From assembly GCA_043228905.1 (NCBI GenBank), contig JBHGNT010000008.1, positions 17,608,001 to 17,672,000 of the forward strand: a DNA stretch of 64,000 nucleotides. The letters run 5' to 3'. Source of the stretch: Azolla caroliniana (taxonomy: Eukaryota; Polypodiophyta). The translations under genes were made by a program, and so were the position numbers. A model generated the notes under the pieces. It saw only the letters and a list, made by a program, of their open reading frames with translations. It was not told where the DNA came from and searched no databases. This document shows positions 54,597 to 64,000 of the stretch, piece by piece. Position 1 is the stretch's first letter, and the number at the start of each line of letters is the position of its first letter.

Positions 54597-56747
54597 ATGA
54601 ACAAGGCGTCAAAGGAGCAGAAGATGAGGGGGTCGGATCTTGCAGAGGCCATGGCTTCGGCCGTGGACCGGATAGTGAGCGCGCGCGAGGGCACCGGCGC
54701 CCTTGACAGGGCTATTGAGGCGATCGTCGGTATGATCGGCCGGTTCAGTGGAAAGGATGCCACGAGTTATTTGGCGTCCTACCGGGCGGAGATGTTGATG
54801 AGGGATATTCCGGAAGAGAGGCGTCTTGCCAGATTCCCTCGAGTGGCGATGCCAGGCATCCATGCGGAGGTGCTCGAGGTCCAGGCGGAGAGCCGGACCT
54901 GGAAGGAGTTCGAAGGACGGCTCCTGGAGAAATACGGGCTGGATGACGCACTTCGACTTTCGAAGCGGAGCTTCATGGAGTGGGTGGAGTCCCCCAACAA
55001 AGGAAGAAATGCGTTGGTACTCCTCCGGGAGTTTGAGGAACGCTTTGCGCGCCTTTCGGCGCTCGATCGAACCGTTCTAGACACAAGTCGTGTCCTACTG
55101 TTTGTCAAATCGGTTGACGCATGGGATCGGGGGCAAGTTGGCTCCTTACTGGAAACCGAAGACGGGCTGACGACCGATTGGGCTGCGGTAAAGAGAGTCT
55201 ACGGCCGTTTTGACAAACGGTGGGAGTGGGCTGATACAGAGGCGACTGGGGCGGGACCTGTTGCGGCAAGGAAGCTCGAACCGGTACCACAGGCGCAAAG
55301 GGAAGAGAACCAGGAGTGGCTCGAAACCGGTTCGTCTTCGACCGGCATTATCAGAGGCTCGTCTAGGGGAACAACTCTGGAGGAGTTGACACAGGCGGTA
55401 AAGGATCTCCAGATCGCCCAGGCTCGAAGGGAAAGCGGCGATCAGGCTCGTGACCGAAGGGCTCCGGCAGGAAGTAGGTGCATGTGGTGCGACGAGGTCG
55501 GCCACATCCGGAAAGACTGCGGGGACTTTATGGAGGCTTTGAGAAGCCGGGTAGTGTACTTGTGGGAAGGTCGGGTGCACGCCAGCGATACCCGGAGGGC
55601 CCTGAACCGAAACGACGGGAGAGGGGGAATGAAAAGGCTGATGGAAGAGGCGGCAGACCGGCACGCGGAGACCGTCCACTACTCAGCGTTAGCCGGTATT
55701 CGGGTTGGGGGCTGCGGGGCCCGGGAGGAGAGCAAAGCCGAGTTTTGGCCGACAGTGCTGGAAGGCCTCGCCGGTGCTCGACTGAAGAGAGACGAGGCAG
55801 ACAGCGGGGAGAAGCGGGTCCAGGAGGTAACCGGGTGGAGTGACCCGGTCGAAGAAAAGACGGGTTTCGTCGAAGCAGCTTGCCAGAACTACGAGGCTCT
55901 GGTTGAAGACAAACGAGTAGGTAAGATCGGAGGGGCCGGGCCCTCACAGAGATACGAAACCCGATTCGGGCCGAAACGAAACGAGGCCGGTGAGTCCAGT
56001 GCCCGGGATAACCACAAGAAGGGCGGATACCGTTTGGGCACGGAGATCGAAAAGACCACAGACCTACGAAAGGTCCTGGAAGAACGAATCCTCGACAGCA
56101 AGGTGGAACTATCGTTGCGGGAGGTGCTCCAGATCGCCAAGAAGGAGTTCCACGACTCCATCGTGGACTTGGTGAAGAGGAAGAGGCTGTCGACGGAGGC
56201 AGAACCGGAGAGGCCGGTGGAAGTGCGGACGGCGCACATAGAGGACATGTCGCTAGAAGACGAGTGGGCGGAGAGCCACTATTCGAGGCCACACTGGGCC
56301 CGAGCGACCACGGAAACAATGAAGATCGGGGATGTTCAGGAACCGGTGGTGGCGCTGGTGGACCACGGTTCGGAAATAAACCTGATGTCCATGGACTTCT
56401 ACAAGAAGGGGAAATGGCCGATCAACACTAAGCACGGGTGGAAGATACGGGCAGTGACGCGCGCCACCGAGGAGCTACACGGGGCCTGCCCAAACGTGCG
56501 AGTCAAGATCGGCGACGTCGAGATAGACCAGCACTTCTTTGTGCAAGAAACGTCCTCGCACCCGGTCATACTAGTGGAACCGTACATTACGTCAGCGCGA
56601 ATGGAGACCAAGGTGCTGGACAACGGGTCGGCTTACGCGAGGGTCAAAAGTCAGGACGGGCATCATTTGGTCCAGTTCCTGACGGTGCGACCGAACCACG
56701 AGCGAAACCGCGAGTCCCTCGGTGGCGAGAACCGAGAGGATTTTTAG
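54597..56747 (+). CDS. Gag-protease polyprotein of element B
   Basis: Intact 716-codon frame. The ATG lies within the primer-site region just after the LTR. Gag occupies roughly residues 1-540, with FSGKDATSYLASYRAEM, LEKYGLDDALRLSK and LDRTVLDTSRVLLFVKSVD. The zinc knuckle CMWCDEVGHIRKDC is at about residues 295-308. The protease spans about 545-716, with VALVDHGSEINLMS around residue 586 and VILVEPYI. The active site reads DHG, not DT/SG. The frame ends in GATTTTTAG, and the polymerase frame continues one base back. The product would build particles and process the polyprotein. No lesion is visible. Confidence 0.93.
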   Translation: MNKASKEQKMRGSDLAEAMASAVDRIVSAREGTGALDRAIEAIVGMIGRFSGKDATSYLASYRAEMLMRDIPEERRLARFPRVAMPGIHAEVLEVQAESRTWKEFEGRLLEKYGLDDALRLSKRSFMEWVESPNKGRNALVLLREFEERFARLSALDRTVLDTSRVLLFVKSVDAWDRGQVGSLLETEDGLTTDWAAVKRVYGRFDKRWEWADTEATGAGPVAARKLEPVPQAQREENQEWLETGSSSTGIIRGSSRGTTLEELTQAVKDLQIAQARRESGDQARDRRAPAGSRCMWCDEVGHIRKDCGDFMEALRSRVVYLWEGRVHASDTRRALNRNDGRGGMKRLMEEAADRHAETVHYSALAGIRVGGCGAREESKAEFWPTVLEGLAGARLKRDEADSGEKRVQEVTGWSDPVEEKTGFVEAACQNYEALVEDKRVGKIGGAGPSQRYETRFGPKRNEAGESSARDNHKKGGYRLGTEIEKTTDLRKVLEERILDSKVELSLREVLQIAKKEFHDSIVDLVKRKRLSTEAEPERPVEVRTAHIEDMSLEDEWAESHYSRPHWARATTETMKIGDVQEPVVALVDHGSEINLMSMDFYKKGKWPINTKHGWKIRAVTRATEELHGACPNVRVKIGDVEIDQHFFVQETSSHPVILVEPYITSARMETKVLDNGSAYARVKSQDGHHLVQFLTVRPNHERNRESLGGENREDF
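56739..56747 (+). promoter_or_regulatory. Candidate -1 frameshift site, element B
   Basis: GATTTTTAG at the end of gag-protease. The -1 frame (GGA TTT TTA GAG AGG) is open on both sides and leads into RT. The same nine bases and downstream AGAGGGCTGCCAAGGC occur in element C. It differs from a canonical X XXY YYZ heptamer, because the A-site codon would be the stop itself. Confidence 0.5.
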
Positions 56748-58549
56748 AGAGGGCTGCCAAGGCATGGGGCCGCGACAGTCCGGACACTCCGGGAAAACCC
56801 CACAAATGTACGATAGAAGCGAAACCGAAGAAACCTTGTACCATAAGTAGGAAGTTTTGTTTCTTCGACAACGGAGGGTGTACGATAGTCGGCGTCGTAG
56901 GCCGAGAAAAGACAAGGGCGGAAGAGCGACTTCGGGCGTGTGGAGTTCTCGGGCCCAGCGAGGAAATCAACGGAGCCGTGGAGGCGGTCTCCTTCGACGA
57001 TACCTTGGGAATATTGCGAGAGGTGGTCGGAGAGGGCCTTAAAGAGGACCGAACGATACTAGTTTGTTCAGAAGAGATGTATGAAGTCATCGCGGACTTC
57101 AGTCGAGGGCTCGAGTCGGATCAGACGGCCCGGGTTAACACGAAGTACAAGACTGTGGACCGGAAGGTAAGGCCAGTCGCAGCACCCTTACCGGAGGGCA
57201 GCGAGTTGCGAATCGAGGGGGTCGCGTCGGACCCCAGTTTACGTGATCCGGCCTGCATAGGACACACCTTCACCGACAGAACGCTACGGGAGCTCAAAAT
57301 CGGTGGGGGCGGGTTCCTACTGCCGACAGAAGAAGACCGGTTTCGGAGAATGCTCGGAAGGCACGAGAAAGCCTTCGCGTTCTCATCGGAAGAAATCGGG
57401 TGCGTAGACCCGACAGTCGTAAAGCCGATGGTGATATTCACGGTACCGCATGTGCCGTGGAATCTCAAACCGATTCCGGTACCGAGAGCTCACATCCCGG
57501 AGCTGATGGAGCTGTTGAGGCAGAAAATCGATATGGGCATCCTCGAACCGTCGAGTGCCCCGTACTCAAACCGGTGGTTTATAGTACCAAAGAAGAACGG
57601 GATGTTGCGCTTCATTCAAGACCTGCAACCAGTCAACAAAGTGACCATTCGGAACGCAGGAATCGGACCGACAATAGACGAGTTCGCAAAGGCCTTCGCC
57701 GGAAGGTCAATCTACTCGGTCGGAGATCTGTCCTCAGGGTACGATCAGTTCCAACTAGCCGTAGAGAGCAGAGACATTACCACGATGCAGACTCCTCTCA
57801 GCCTAGTGCGGATGTGTACCCTGCCACAAGGAGGGACGAACTCGGTGGCCCACATGGTGAATGCGATGAACAAGGTGCTGAGGGATTGTATCCCGGACAT
57901 CACCATGCCATTCTTGGACGACATCCCGATCAAAGGATGTCCGATGAAAGAAAAGGATGAGACGATCGGACCGGACGGATGCCGGAAATTCGTGGCAACA
58001 CACATTGACGACTGCGAGAGGGTGTTGCAGAGGCTAGAGGACGCGATGCTCACCTTATCCGGGGAAAAATCGGCCTTCGGGCAATCAAAGATCATGGTCG
58101 TCGGACATCTATGCGGACCGTATGGGCGGAAACCGTCTCCAGTAAAGGTAGAAGCCATCTCCGCAATGAAGCCCGATTGTAACTCGGTCACGGAGGTACG
58201 GAGGTTCTTGGGTGCATGCGCGTTCTACCACATATGGATCCCGCATTACGCCCACGTTGCCGAGCCACTATACGGGTTGCTAAAAAAGGGGCAAAAATTC
58301 GAGTGGCGTGACAAGCATACGGAGTCGGTGCGAAAGATGAAGGAGGCCCTTGCCGCGGCTCCGGCACTCCGGAAGGCTGTCTACGAGAAAGGCACTGCCG
58401 TCTACATAACGGTAGATACGAGTCTGACCGGGATCGGATGGGTCGTCAACCAAGAAGACGAGGATGACATTCGGTTCCCAATCCGGTTCGGCGCGAAGGT
58501 CCTCAGCGAGCGAAAGCGAGGATACGCCCAGGTTAAACGCGAACTCTAG
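56744..58549 (+). CDS. Reverse transcriptase (and start of RNase H) of element B
   Basis: Open in the -1 frame to TAG 58547-58549. Motifs: NLKPIPVPRAHIPELMELL, FIVPKKNGMLRFIQDLQPVN, YSVGDLSSGYDQFQLA, LPQGGTNSVAHMV, the active site FLDDIPIKG (about 57912-57938), VVGHLCGPYGRKPS, FLGACAFYHIWIPHYA and the RNase H entry VYITVDTSLTGIGWV. The open frame extends upstream to 56438 but overlaps protease there, so translation presumably enters by frameshift. The terminal TAG sits inside RNase H (KREL, stop, GIVSAVKADKDYL) and is shared with element C. Confidence 0.92.
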   Translation, partial: LERAAKAWGRDSPDTPGKPHKCTIEAKPKKPCTISRKFCFFDNGGCTIVGVVGREKTRAEERLRACGVLGPSEEINGAVEAVSFDDTLGILREVVGEGLKEDRTILVCSEEMYEVIADFSRGLESDQTARVNTKYKTVDRKVRPVAAPLPEGSELRIEGVASDPSLRDPACIGHTFTDRTLRELKIGGGGFLLPTEEDRFRRMLGRHEKAFAFSSEEIGCVDPTVVKPMVIFTVPHVPWNLKPIPVPRAHIPELMELLRQKIDMGILEPSSAPYSNRWFIVPKKNGMLRFIQDLQPVNKVTIRNAGIGPTIDEFAKAFAGRSIYSVGDLSSGYDQFQLAVESRDITTMQTPLSLVRMCTLPQGGTNSVAHMVNAMNKVLRDCIPDITMPFLDDIPIKGCPMKEKDETIGPDGCRKFVATHIDDCERVLQRLEDAMLTLSGEKSAFGQSKIMVVGHLCGPYGRKPSPVKVEAISAMKPDCNSVTEVRRFLGACAFYHIWIPHYAHVAEPLYGLLKKGQKFEWRDKHTESVRKMKEALAAAPALRKAVYEKGTAVYITVDTSLTGIGWVVNQEDEDDIRFPIRFGAKVLSERKRGYAQVKREL

Positions 58550-60317
58550 GGTATCGTTTCGGCAGTAAAGGCCGATAAAGACTATTTGATTGGGACAGAG
58601 GTGATTATCGAGATGGACTGCCTGCCGATTCTCGGCATGGTTTCCAGATGCGCAACCCCGGACCTGGCGATGCTCAGGTGGATAGCGTACATCAAGTCCC
58701 TGGATCCAGAAATACGACACATTTCTGGGAAAGACAATGCCATGGCCGACATGCTTTCGAGGGCGCGATTCAACGACGAGGGTGACATGGTTTTGGAGGA
58801 CGAGGAAGTCGGCGTAGACTTCTTCGAGGCGGCTTACGTAACAACCGAGAGGGGAAGCACTCCGGCGTTTAACGATTTCAACGAGAGCAAGTACGACAGG
58901 GAGTGGCTGCAGATTGGGGGATTCTTAAGGACAATGATGCCAGACGCATCGTGGACAAGGGACAAGGCCAACCGGATCCGGAAGAAAGCGTACCGGTTCT
59001 TTCTCCGGGACGGATACTTGTGGAAGCACCCGAAGAAGAGGAACGACATCCCGCTCCGAGTAGTGGCGATGAAGGAGGAACAGGAGGAATTGATGAAAGC
59101 CTACCACGACAGCCCCTAGGTTGGACACCGTGGGACGTGGGCCACGTTTGAGAAACTAAAGGGGAAGTACTGGTGGCCGGGACTGTACCGGGACGTGCAT
59201 CGGTTCGTGACAACTTGTGAGAGCTGTCAGATGCACTCCATAGTCCGACATCGGGACGAGCTTCACCCCACTTACCCTCCGGCCATCCACTTCAAATGGA
59301 TGGTAGATTTGGTGACGATGCCGATGGGCATAGGGCAGATGCGATATCTGGTGCTGGCCCAAGAGGACCTGACGAACCAGGTGGAAGGCCGAGCCCTGCA
59401 GAACAAAACGACTGCGGCCGTGTGTCGGTTCCTGATCAAGGACGTGATATGCCGGTACGGGTGCATCGTAAAGATCGTGGCTGACCGCGGGGAGTTGGAC
59501 GCCGAAGAGGCCGAGGAGTTGTTCAACCGGTTAGGGGTCAAGCTCTCGCTCACCACAACTTACAATCCGGAGGCAAACGGGAAGGTAGAGCGCGACCACG
59601 GGCCAATTGTCAAAGCGCTAGTCCGGGCATGCGGAGGCCAGGTCGGGAACTGGCCACGGCTGTTACCTTATGCCTTGTGGGCGGACCGGACAACGCACAG
59701 TTCGGTAACCGGGTTCTTGCCGTCAGAGCTCATGTTCGGACAGAAGCCGATCATGCCGATAGAACGGACGATCTCCTCTTGGGCGACAGTAGACTGGAGT
59801 GATGAAATGAGTCGGGAAGAACTGCTAGCGGCGCGTATACGGCAGCTCGAGCGGAGGCCAGAGGACGTGGAATGAGCGGCGGAGAGAATTCGGGGGGCAA
59901 GGATGAAGAACAAAGCCCGGTTCGACCGGACGCACCGGCTCCAACCAATAAAAATCGAGGAAGACGAGTAGGTGCTAGTCTACGACAGCAGCCTCGACAA
60001 CCAGCACCGAGCAACACGGAAGTTCGCGAAGCGGTGGTTCGGGCCTTACGTGGTAACGAGCGCCAACGACAACGGGACGTATCACCTGGCGGAACTCGAC
60101 GGTACGAGGATGGCGATGCCGGTAGTAGGGAAGCGGGTCAAAGCGTTCAAGAAACGCCACGTTGACGAACCGGATCTAAGAGGCCTGGACAGCGAAGACG
60201 AACAGTTCGAAACGGAGGGCGAACCGATGGACGAAGAAACGGAACCCGGACCGGTTTTCTCCAACCAGAACCCAATTTTGGCGCATACCGGTGGATGCGC
60301 GGTTAGGTGGGGGCGGA
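58550..60317 (+). pseudogene. RNase H and integrase of element B
   Basis: Continues in the RT frame after the shared TAG. RNase H: HISGKDNAMADMLSR. The first break is TAG 59117-59119 inside the integrase zinc region (YHDSP, stop, VGHRG; element C has Trp). Then CESCQMHS, the core HFKWMVDLVTMP, KIVADRGELDAEEAEELF and NPEANGKVERDHG. A TGA at 59873 and a TAG at 59969 precede the GPY motif RWFGPYVV. The frame runs into the 3' LTR. The polypurine tract GGTTAGGTGGGGGCGGA is at 60301-60317. Confidence 0.85.
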
Positions 60318-60944
60318 TGTCGTGAAGAAAACCGTCCCTTGGCGCAATCGGTGAATAGCGCACATGAACCGGCCCTTCACGTGTGCGCGCTCTTAATGTA
60401 TATAATAGAGAATTAGGTACAGAGAGATATCATGGGTAGTTAGATTCGGTAGGTAGGAAGTAAATGAGGGAGACGGCTCCCTTCTTGACGCTATAAAGGA
60501 GAGGGAGACGCAAGGAGAAGGGATCGCGCATTGAGGAGGACGAAGTGTTGTCGGACCGGAACCGAACGCTTCTCCTCTGTCTATTCTCTGTTGCTCTTCT
60601 CTGCAGGTTTCAGGAGGCTCGCGCTGCATCGAGGAACACCTGTGTGCTTCCGGTAGCACCTCCATTCTATCCCCTTTTCGTGCACAGACGAACAGGCATC
60701 GACATCTGTTCGCCGTCATGTTCGGTTGTAACCGCTCGCGTGCTCTGCTGTGTACTTGTTATTCGTTAATATACAAACACTTGCGTCTCCCTGTGTTGAC
60801 GGGCCGCGCCCCCCCTGTGTTTCTCTGCTCATATGTGACCGGGCGTCTCTCTCTTTCTCTTTCCCCCTTTTATCACCTGCTCCTCGGTTCAAGACCTCGG
60901 TGGTCCCGCCTTGTTTCTCCACGCACGCACGTAGTAACGCGACA
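60318..60944 (+). repeat. 3' LTR of element B
   Basis: 627 bp; relative to the 5' LTR it lacks about 26 bp in the CTCTGTGTCTATTTCGCG area (near 60785). Confidence 0.93.
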
Positions 60945-60950
60945 GCGCGT

Positions 60951-62174
60951 TGAATCATTGTTGTTTCGGCGTGCTCCTCCGCCATTCGAGCGGCTGCCGC
61001 GACTTGGGCTCTGGCGAGGAAGTCGACCAGCTCGAATGTCGTACCAAGGCGTAGGAGCGCAATAAATTCGTAAGCCTCCGCGGGGAGGTCCTTATACCCG
61101 AGGACTTCATCCTCCGAGATCTGCGTTGTCTGCCCATGCTCGATCTTTCCCTGGTTCAGCGATGCCTCCTCAGGGATGATGGCCAGGTTGCTCTGTCTGA
61201 CAACTAAGGCTTGGTCTTGTTGTGGCTCTTTCTGTTCTTCCGAGGACTCGCAGTTAAGCCGTCTTCTCTTGCTCGGCTGTGTTTGGGTTCCGGGGCCGGT
61301 AGTGTCGTTTCCTCCGCCTGCTTCCTTTTCTGGGGTCGTGGTGGTGCAGCCTGCTATGTGTTGGGGCGTGGGCTAGGCCCTGGGCACGTTACCGAGGGGC
61401 GCGACGTTGGTTGTCGAATGGTGACGTCATCGGCCGTGTTGTCTTCCTCGGCTACCTCCTCCTCCCATTCTTGGCAGGTCTCGGAAACTGCCCTTTTTGT
61501 TGGGGTTGGGTGGGTGGTGGTGCAGATGCGGGGTTTTGGTCGGCCGTAGAAGGTGAAGGCGATGTGGGCTCCTCCCATGCTTCGTGGCTGATGGCAACGA
61601 ATTTCTCTCTCTGCCTTCGTGGTGGTGGTGGGGACGTGAGTGTGTGAGGGGAAGGAAGAGAAGAGGGTGGGTATAGAACCATCAAAAAGTGGGTAAGAAC
61701 AGACAACATCTTCTTACCGGATTGAAATGAAGCTAAGGCGGCGCGGAGTTCCTCGCCTGTGATGATTCCCCAATCGATTCTGTTTCCTTCATACGCGGTG
61801 ATGATGATGGCTGCCTTGTTCTGCGGCATGCTCGTTGGGTTCGTATGCACGAACGCATACTCCATTAATATACGAGCAATCTCCCCGAAAGCTCTGTTGG
61901 GACCGCCATACGTGCGATATGCCTTCCCTGAGGCTGAGTACTCACCGAAGTACGCTTTCATCTTTGATGCTGGGGGTATGTCGACCTCATGGTCCCCGCC
62001 CCGTTGCAGGTCCAAAACAGCCCGAAGCACGTTGTTGGTGATGGCTTCAGGACTAATACGTTTAGCCACAGCTTGGGCATCTGGGTGCGTGGGGGCATCG
62101 ATGACCTGCATGTAACCGCCCATTCCTCGTTCCTGGAGCCAATCGCGGGTTTCTGTTGAAGCGGTAAGAGGCAT
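60951..62174 (-). pseudogene. ORF3 of element A, N-terminal part
   Basis: Reverse-strand frame 61452-62243. The Met at 62174 (MPLTASTETRDWLQERG) fits best as a start. The globular part reads HPDAQAVAKRISPEAI, DHEVDIPPASKMKAYFGEY, NRAFGEIARILMEYAF and IDWGIITGEELRAALASF. It resembles in outline the extra proteins of Athila/Tat elements (putative plant transposon protein domains), but I cannot fix the family. A Pro/Thr-rich linker follows, broken by a stop at 61452 and by frame changes. The readable sequence resumes at about 61150-60955 (LPAEAYEFIALLRLG, TTFELVDFLARAQVAAAAR) up to the element B insertion. Confidence 0.7.
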
Positions 62175-62797
62175 GGTAGAGATGGAGACGGGGTTCGACT
62201 GTGTGGAAGCATGAAGAAGAGTGATGAGGCGAGGGCGTGACACAGGAGGAACAGCAGGAAGGGGAAGTCCAGCAGAGGGGTTATGAGAGCAAAAGAGGGC
62301 TTGAGAGCAAGAGCGTTTTGCGCGATGTGAGCGAGACGGGGTTTCTGAGCTTGAGATCGATGGAGATGGGGGTGATAATGAACTTCTGTGTCTGTGCTGC
62401 GTTTTGGAAATGGTTTTAGTAACTTACTCCTAGGGTTTTGTGCCTGAAGCGAATCCTGAAGATTCTGAGTCGTGGGTGCCATAATAAGTGACTAGCACCA
62501 CGTGTCTTGAAGGTGAGTGGGTTGCTTTTAGTGCTTTGCATGTGCTTAAATAGGTACTAAATGAGTGGTGGCGAGGGTTGCTCCTAAAATTGTGGGTGCC
62601 TAGGTGGGTGGTGTAGGTGTAGCTAATCGGTGGCTAAACTCTGGTTAATCCTACCTACTACTACTTTTATTAATTTCAAGAAGGTGGGTGAGTCCTTATT
62701 TAGGGGGACACATGGCCTCCTCCGTGGTGGTCTCCCGAAACTCGTTTGTGCCGTGTGGCTCGGTAAACGGGTTGGGTGGTGTAGTCCGTCGATATGG
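62175..62797. other. Spacer between integrase and ORF3 of element A
   Basis: Mostly non-coding; short reverse frames only. It may carry the leader or splice acceptor that would be needed to express ORF3. I saw no clear TATA box. Confidence 0.4.
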
Positions 62798-64000
62798 TCA
62801 AAGTCGGAAACCATTGGCCCAACTTTTGACAGTGTCGCCGGCGAGTGTGCCGAGCTGGAACGTCCCGTTGAACTCGTCGATAATCCAGAATGGACCAATC
62901 CACCGAAATCTTAATTTTCCCAGCATTGACCCGAGTCGTGTTTGAAAAAGAAGAACTGGTTTGCCGATGGTGAGCTCCTTCTCCAGCCCGTGTCGATGTC
63001 GATCCACGAAAGCCTTGCGTTGCCGTTGGCATTGTTCGAGCTGGGCCATACTCTCTATCCTATCTTCACCGAGTTCGAGGAGTTGTTCTAGCCGGTATTG
63101 CTTGGATTGGGCCTCGGGGAGCCGTGCTTTGACTTGAACTCGGAGGCTCGGGACTTGGAACTCGACGGGCATTACGACTTCTAACCCGAACGCCATTCGA
63201 AAGGGGGTTGATGGGATGCTTGTTTTGAAAGTCGTACGATACGCCCACAGCGCGCTCTGGAGTTTGTCATCCCAATCGGTCCTGTTTTCATTGACGATCT
63301 TCTTGAGTATGGTTTGGAGGATTTTATTGGTCGATTCCACCAAGCCGTTCGCCTGCGGGTAGTATGGTGTGCTTTTCTTGTGCACCACCGCGTAGTGGTG
63401 TGTAAGCTCACGTATTATATGGTTGATGAAGTGCCCACCTTGATCACTAACGAGCTCGATTGGGCATCCGTAACGGCACCAGAGGTGCTCGTACACGAAT
63501 TTAGCCGTGAATGCCGCCATGTTATCTCGGAGTGCCTTAGCCTCGACCCATTTGGTGCAGTAATCCGTGGCAACGATAATATACCTATTCCCTGTTCGGG
63601 CCACGGGTGGTTTGAAAGGGCCTACAAAATCCAAACCCCATTTTTGAAATGGGTTCAACGGAAGAATCGGCTGGTGTGGCATCCGTGACTGTTCCATTGG
63701 TTGCCCCAGTCGTTGGCACAAATCGCACTGCCGGCAAAACTCGTGAGCGTCTTTCTTTGTTGTCGGCCACCACAATCCACTTTGCCAAACTTTCCTTGCC
63801 GTGGAATCCCCGGCGTAGTGCCCCCTAGCTACTCCCTGGTGGGCTTCCTGAAGAACGGCGTTCTTCTCAAATTGTCGAATCGCTCAGCGCCATATGCCGT
63901 CCGAGCCTTTGTGATAGAGAATGTCTGAGACGAGGCAAAAATTCCGGCTACGCACTGCTAGGCGTTTTCTCGTGTCAAGGGTCATGTGCTCGGGAGGTAC
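62798..64000 (-). pseudogene. Integrase of element A (upstream part outside the window)
   Basis: The reverse frame from 63775 is open for 325 codons and homology extends upstream to the window edge through a TGA near 63883. Zinc region: HQGVARGHYAG with CRQCDLCQRLG. Core: WGLDFVGPFKPP, ELVSDQGGHFINH and YPQANGLVESTNK supply D, D and E. This is followed by WAYRTTFKTSIPSTPF and a GPF-type motif RWIGPFW. It ends NGFRL, TGA; the related fragment at 2306-2650 continues with LysProTyr, so the stop may be secondary. Integrase inserts the cDNA. The GPxW motif without a chromodomain and the extra 3' ORF fit the Tat/Athila branch. Confidence 0.88.

Larger units (their letters stand above)
53928..60944 (+). 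mobile_element. Ty3/gypsy element B, nested in element A
   Basis: LTRs 53928-54579 and 60318-60944, flanked by the hexamer GCGCGT on both sides (53922-53927 and 60945-60950). Gag-protease (54597-56747) is one intact frame and RT (from about 56744) is intact in the -1 frame. RNase H/integrase has stops at 58547, 59117, 59873 and 59969. The LTRs differ by roughly 20 or more bases and a 26-bp deletion in the 3' LTR, so B is not very young but younger than A. LTR and internal sequence are clearly the same family as element C, though a distinct subfamily. Confidence 0.95.
51520..64000 (-). mobile_element. Tat/Athila-like Ty3/gypsy element A (runs off the window), split by element B
   Basis: Reverse-strand element. 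The window holds its integrase (62798-64000), a spacer, a long extra ORF downstream of integrase (62174 down to 52074, interrupted by B at 53928-60944) and its 3' LTR (51520-52036, TGTTA...TAACA). The RT, protease, gag and 5' LTR lie beyond base 64000. Removing B and one 6-bp copy removes 7023 bases, a multiple of three, so the reading register on both sides is comparable. The frame carries several stops and shifts, so A is older than B. Confidence 0.85.

Overview
This is nuclear DNA of a land plant. It holds three intron-type or PPR-type host loci (a biotin protein ligase, a PLS-class pentatricopeptide protein and a plant-specific DUF248 methyltransferase), plant-style LTR retrotransposons, a U6 snRNA relic and a tRNA-headed SINE. 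The wording of the PPR repeats, the long AT-rich spacers and the retroelement load remind me of non-seed vascular plants such as homosporous ferns. That placement is inference, not something the sequence proves.

Layout. 1-3.7 kb is a mosaic of decayed pieces: a Ty3/gypsy pol tail, an LTR-like block and a second gypsy integrase tail. 3.7-12.5 kb is an internally deleted Ty1/copia element (D, + strand) split by a young, almost intact copia element (E, - strand, 6050-11435, 5-bp target duplication GTACG). 16.7-19.9 kb carries holocarboxylase synthetase (HCS1, nine resolved exons, +). 21.7-24.0 kb is an intronless PPR gene (+). 27.0-27.65 kb has a 121-bp tandem repeat and a heptamer minisatellite, just upstream of a small 84-codon gene (28055-28309, +) with a TATA box. 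30.0-35.1 kb is a nine-exon PMT-type methyltransferase (-).

35-44.4 kb is gene-poor and full of relics: a U6 snRNA copy next to a tRNA-derived SINE inside GA repeats, a LINE endonuclease fragment with an internal duplication, a decayed chromovirus with a chromodomain, and a three-exon pseudogene of the histidine-biosynthesis enzyme HISN4.

44.4-64 kb is a retrotransposon cluster. Element C (44406-51401, +) and element B (53928-60944, +) belong to one Ty3/gypsy family in which gag-protease and reverse transcriptase-integrase lie in different frames, offset by -1 at a conserved GATTTTTAG. B sits inside element A (- strand, 51520 to beyond the window end), a Tat/Athila-like gypsy element with a very long extra open reading frame downstream of integrase. 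That frame has an N-terminal globular part and a long coiled-coil, proline-rich C-terminal part.

The three host genes look unrelated in function: biotin attachment to carboxylases, organelle RNA processing, and Golgi methylation. I see no operon-like or cluster logic. The most interesting material is in the mobile DNA: the conserved -1 arrangement, the giant third ORF of element A, the U6/SINE composite, and a pattern of premature stops at methylatable CG and CHG sites.
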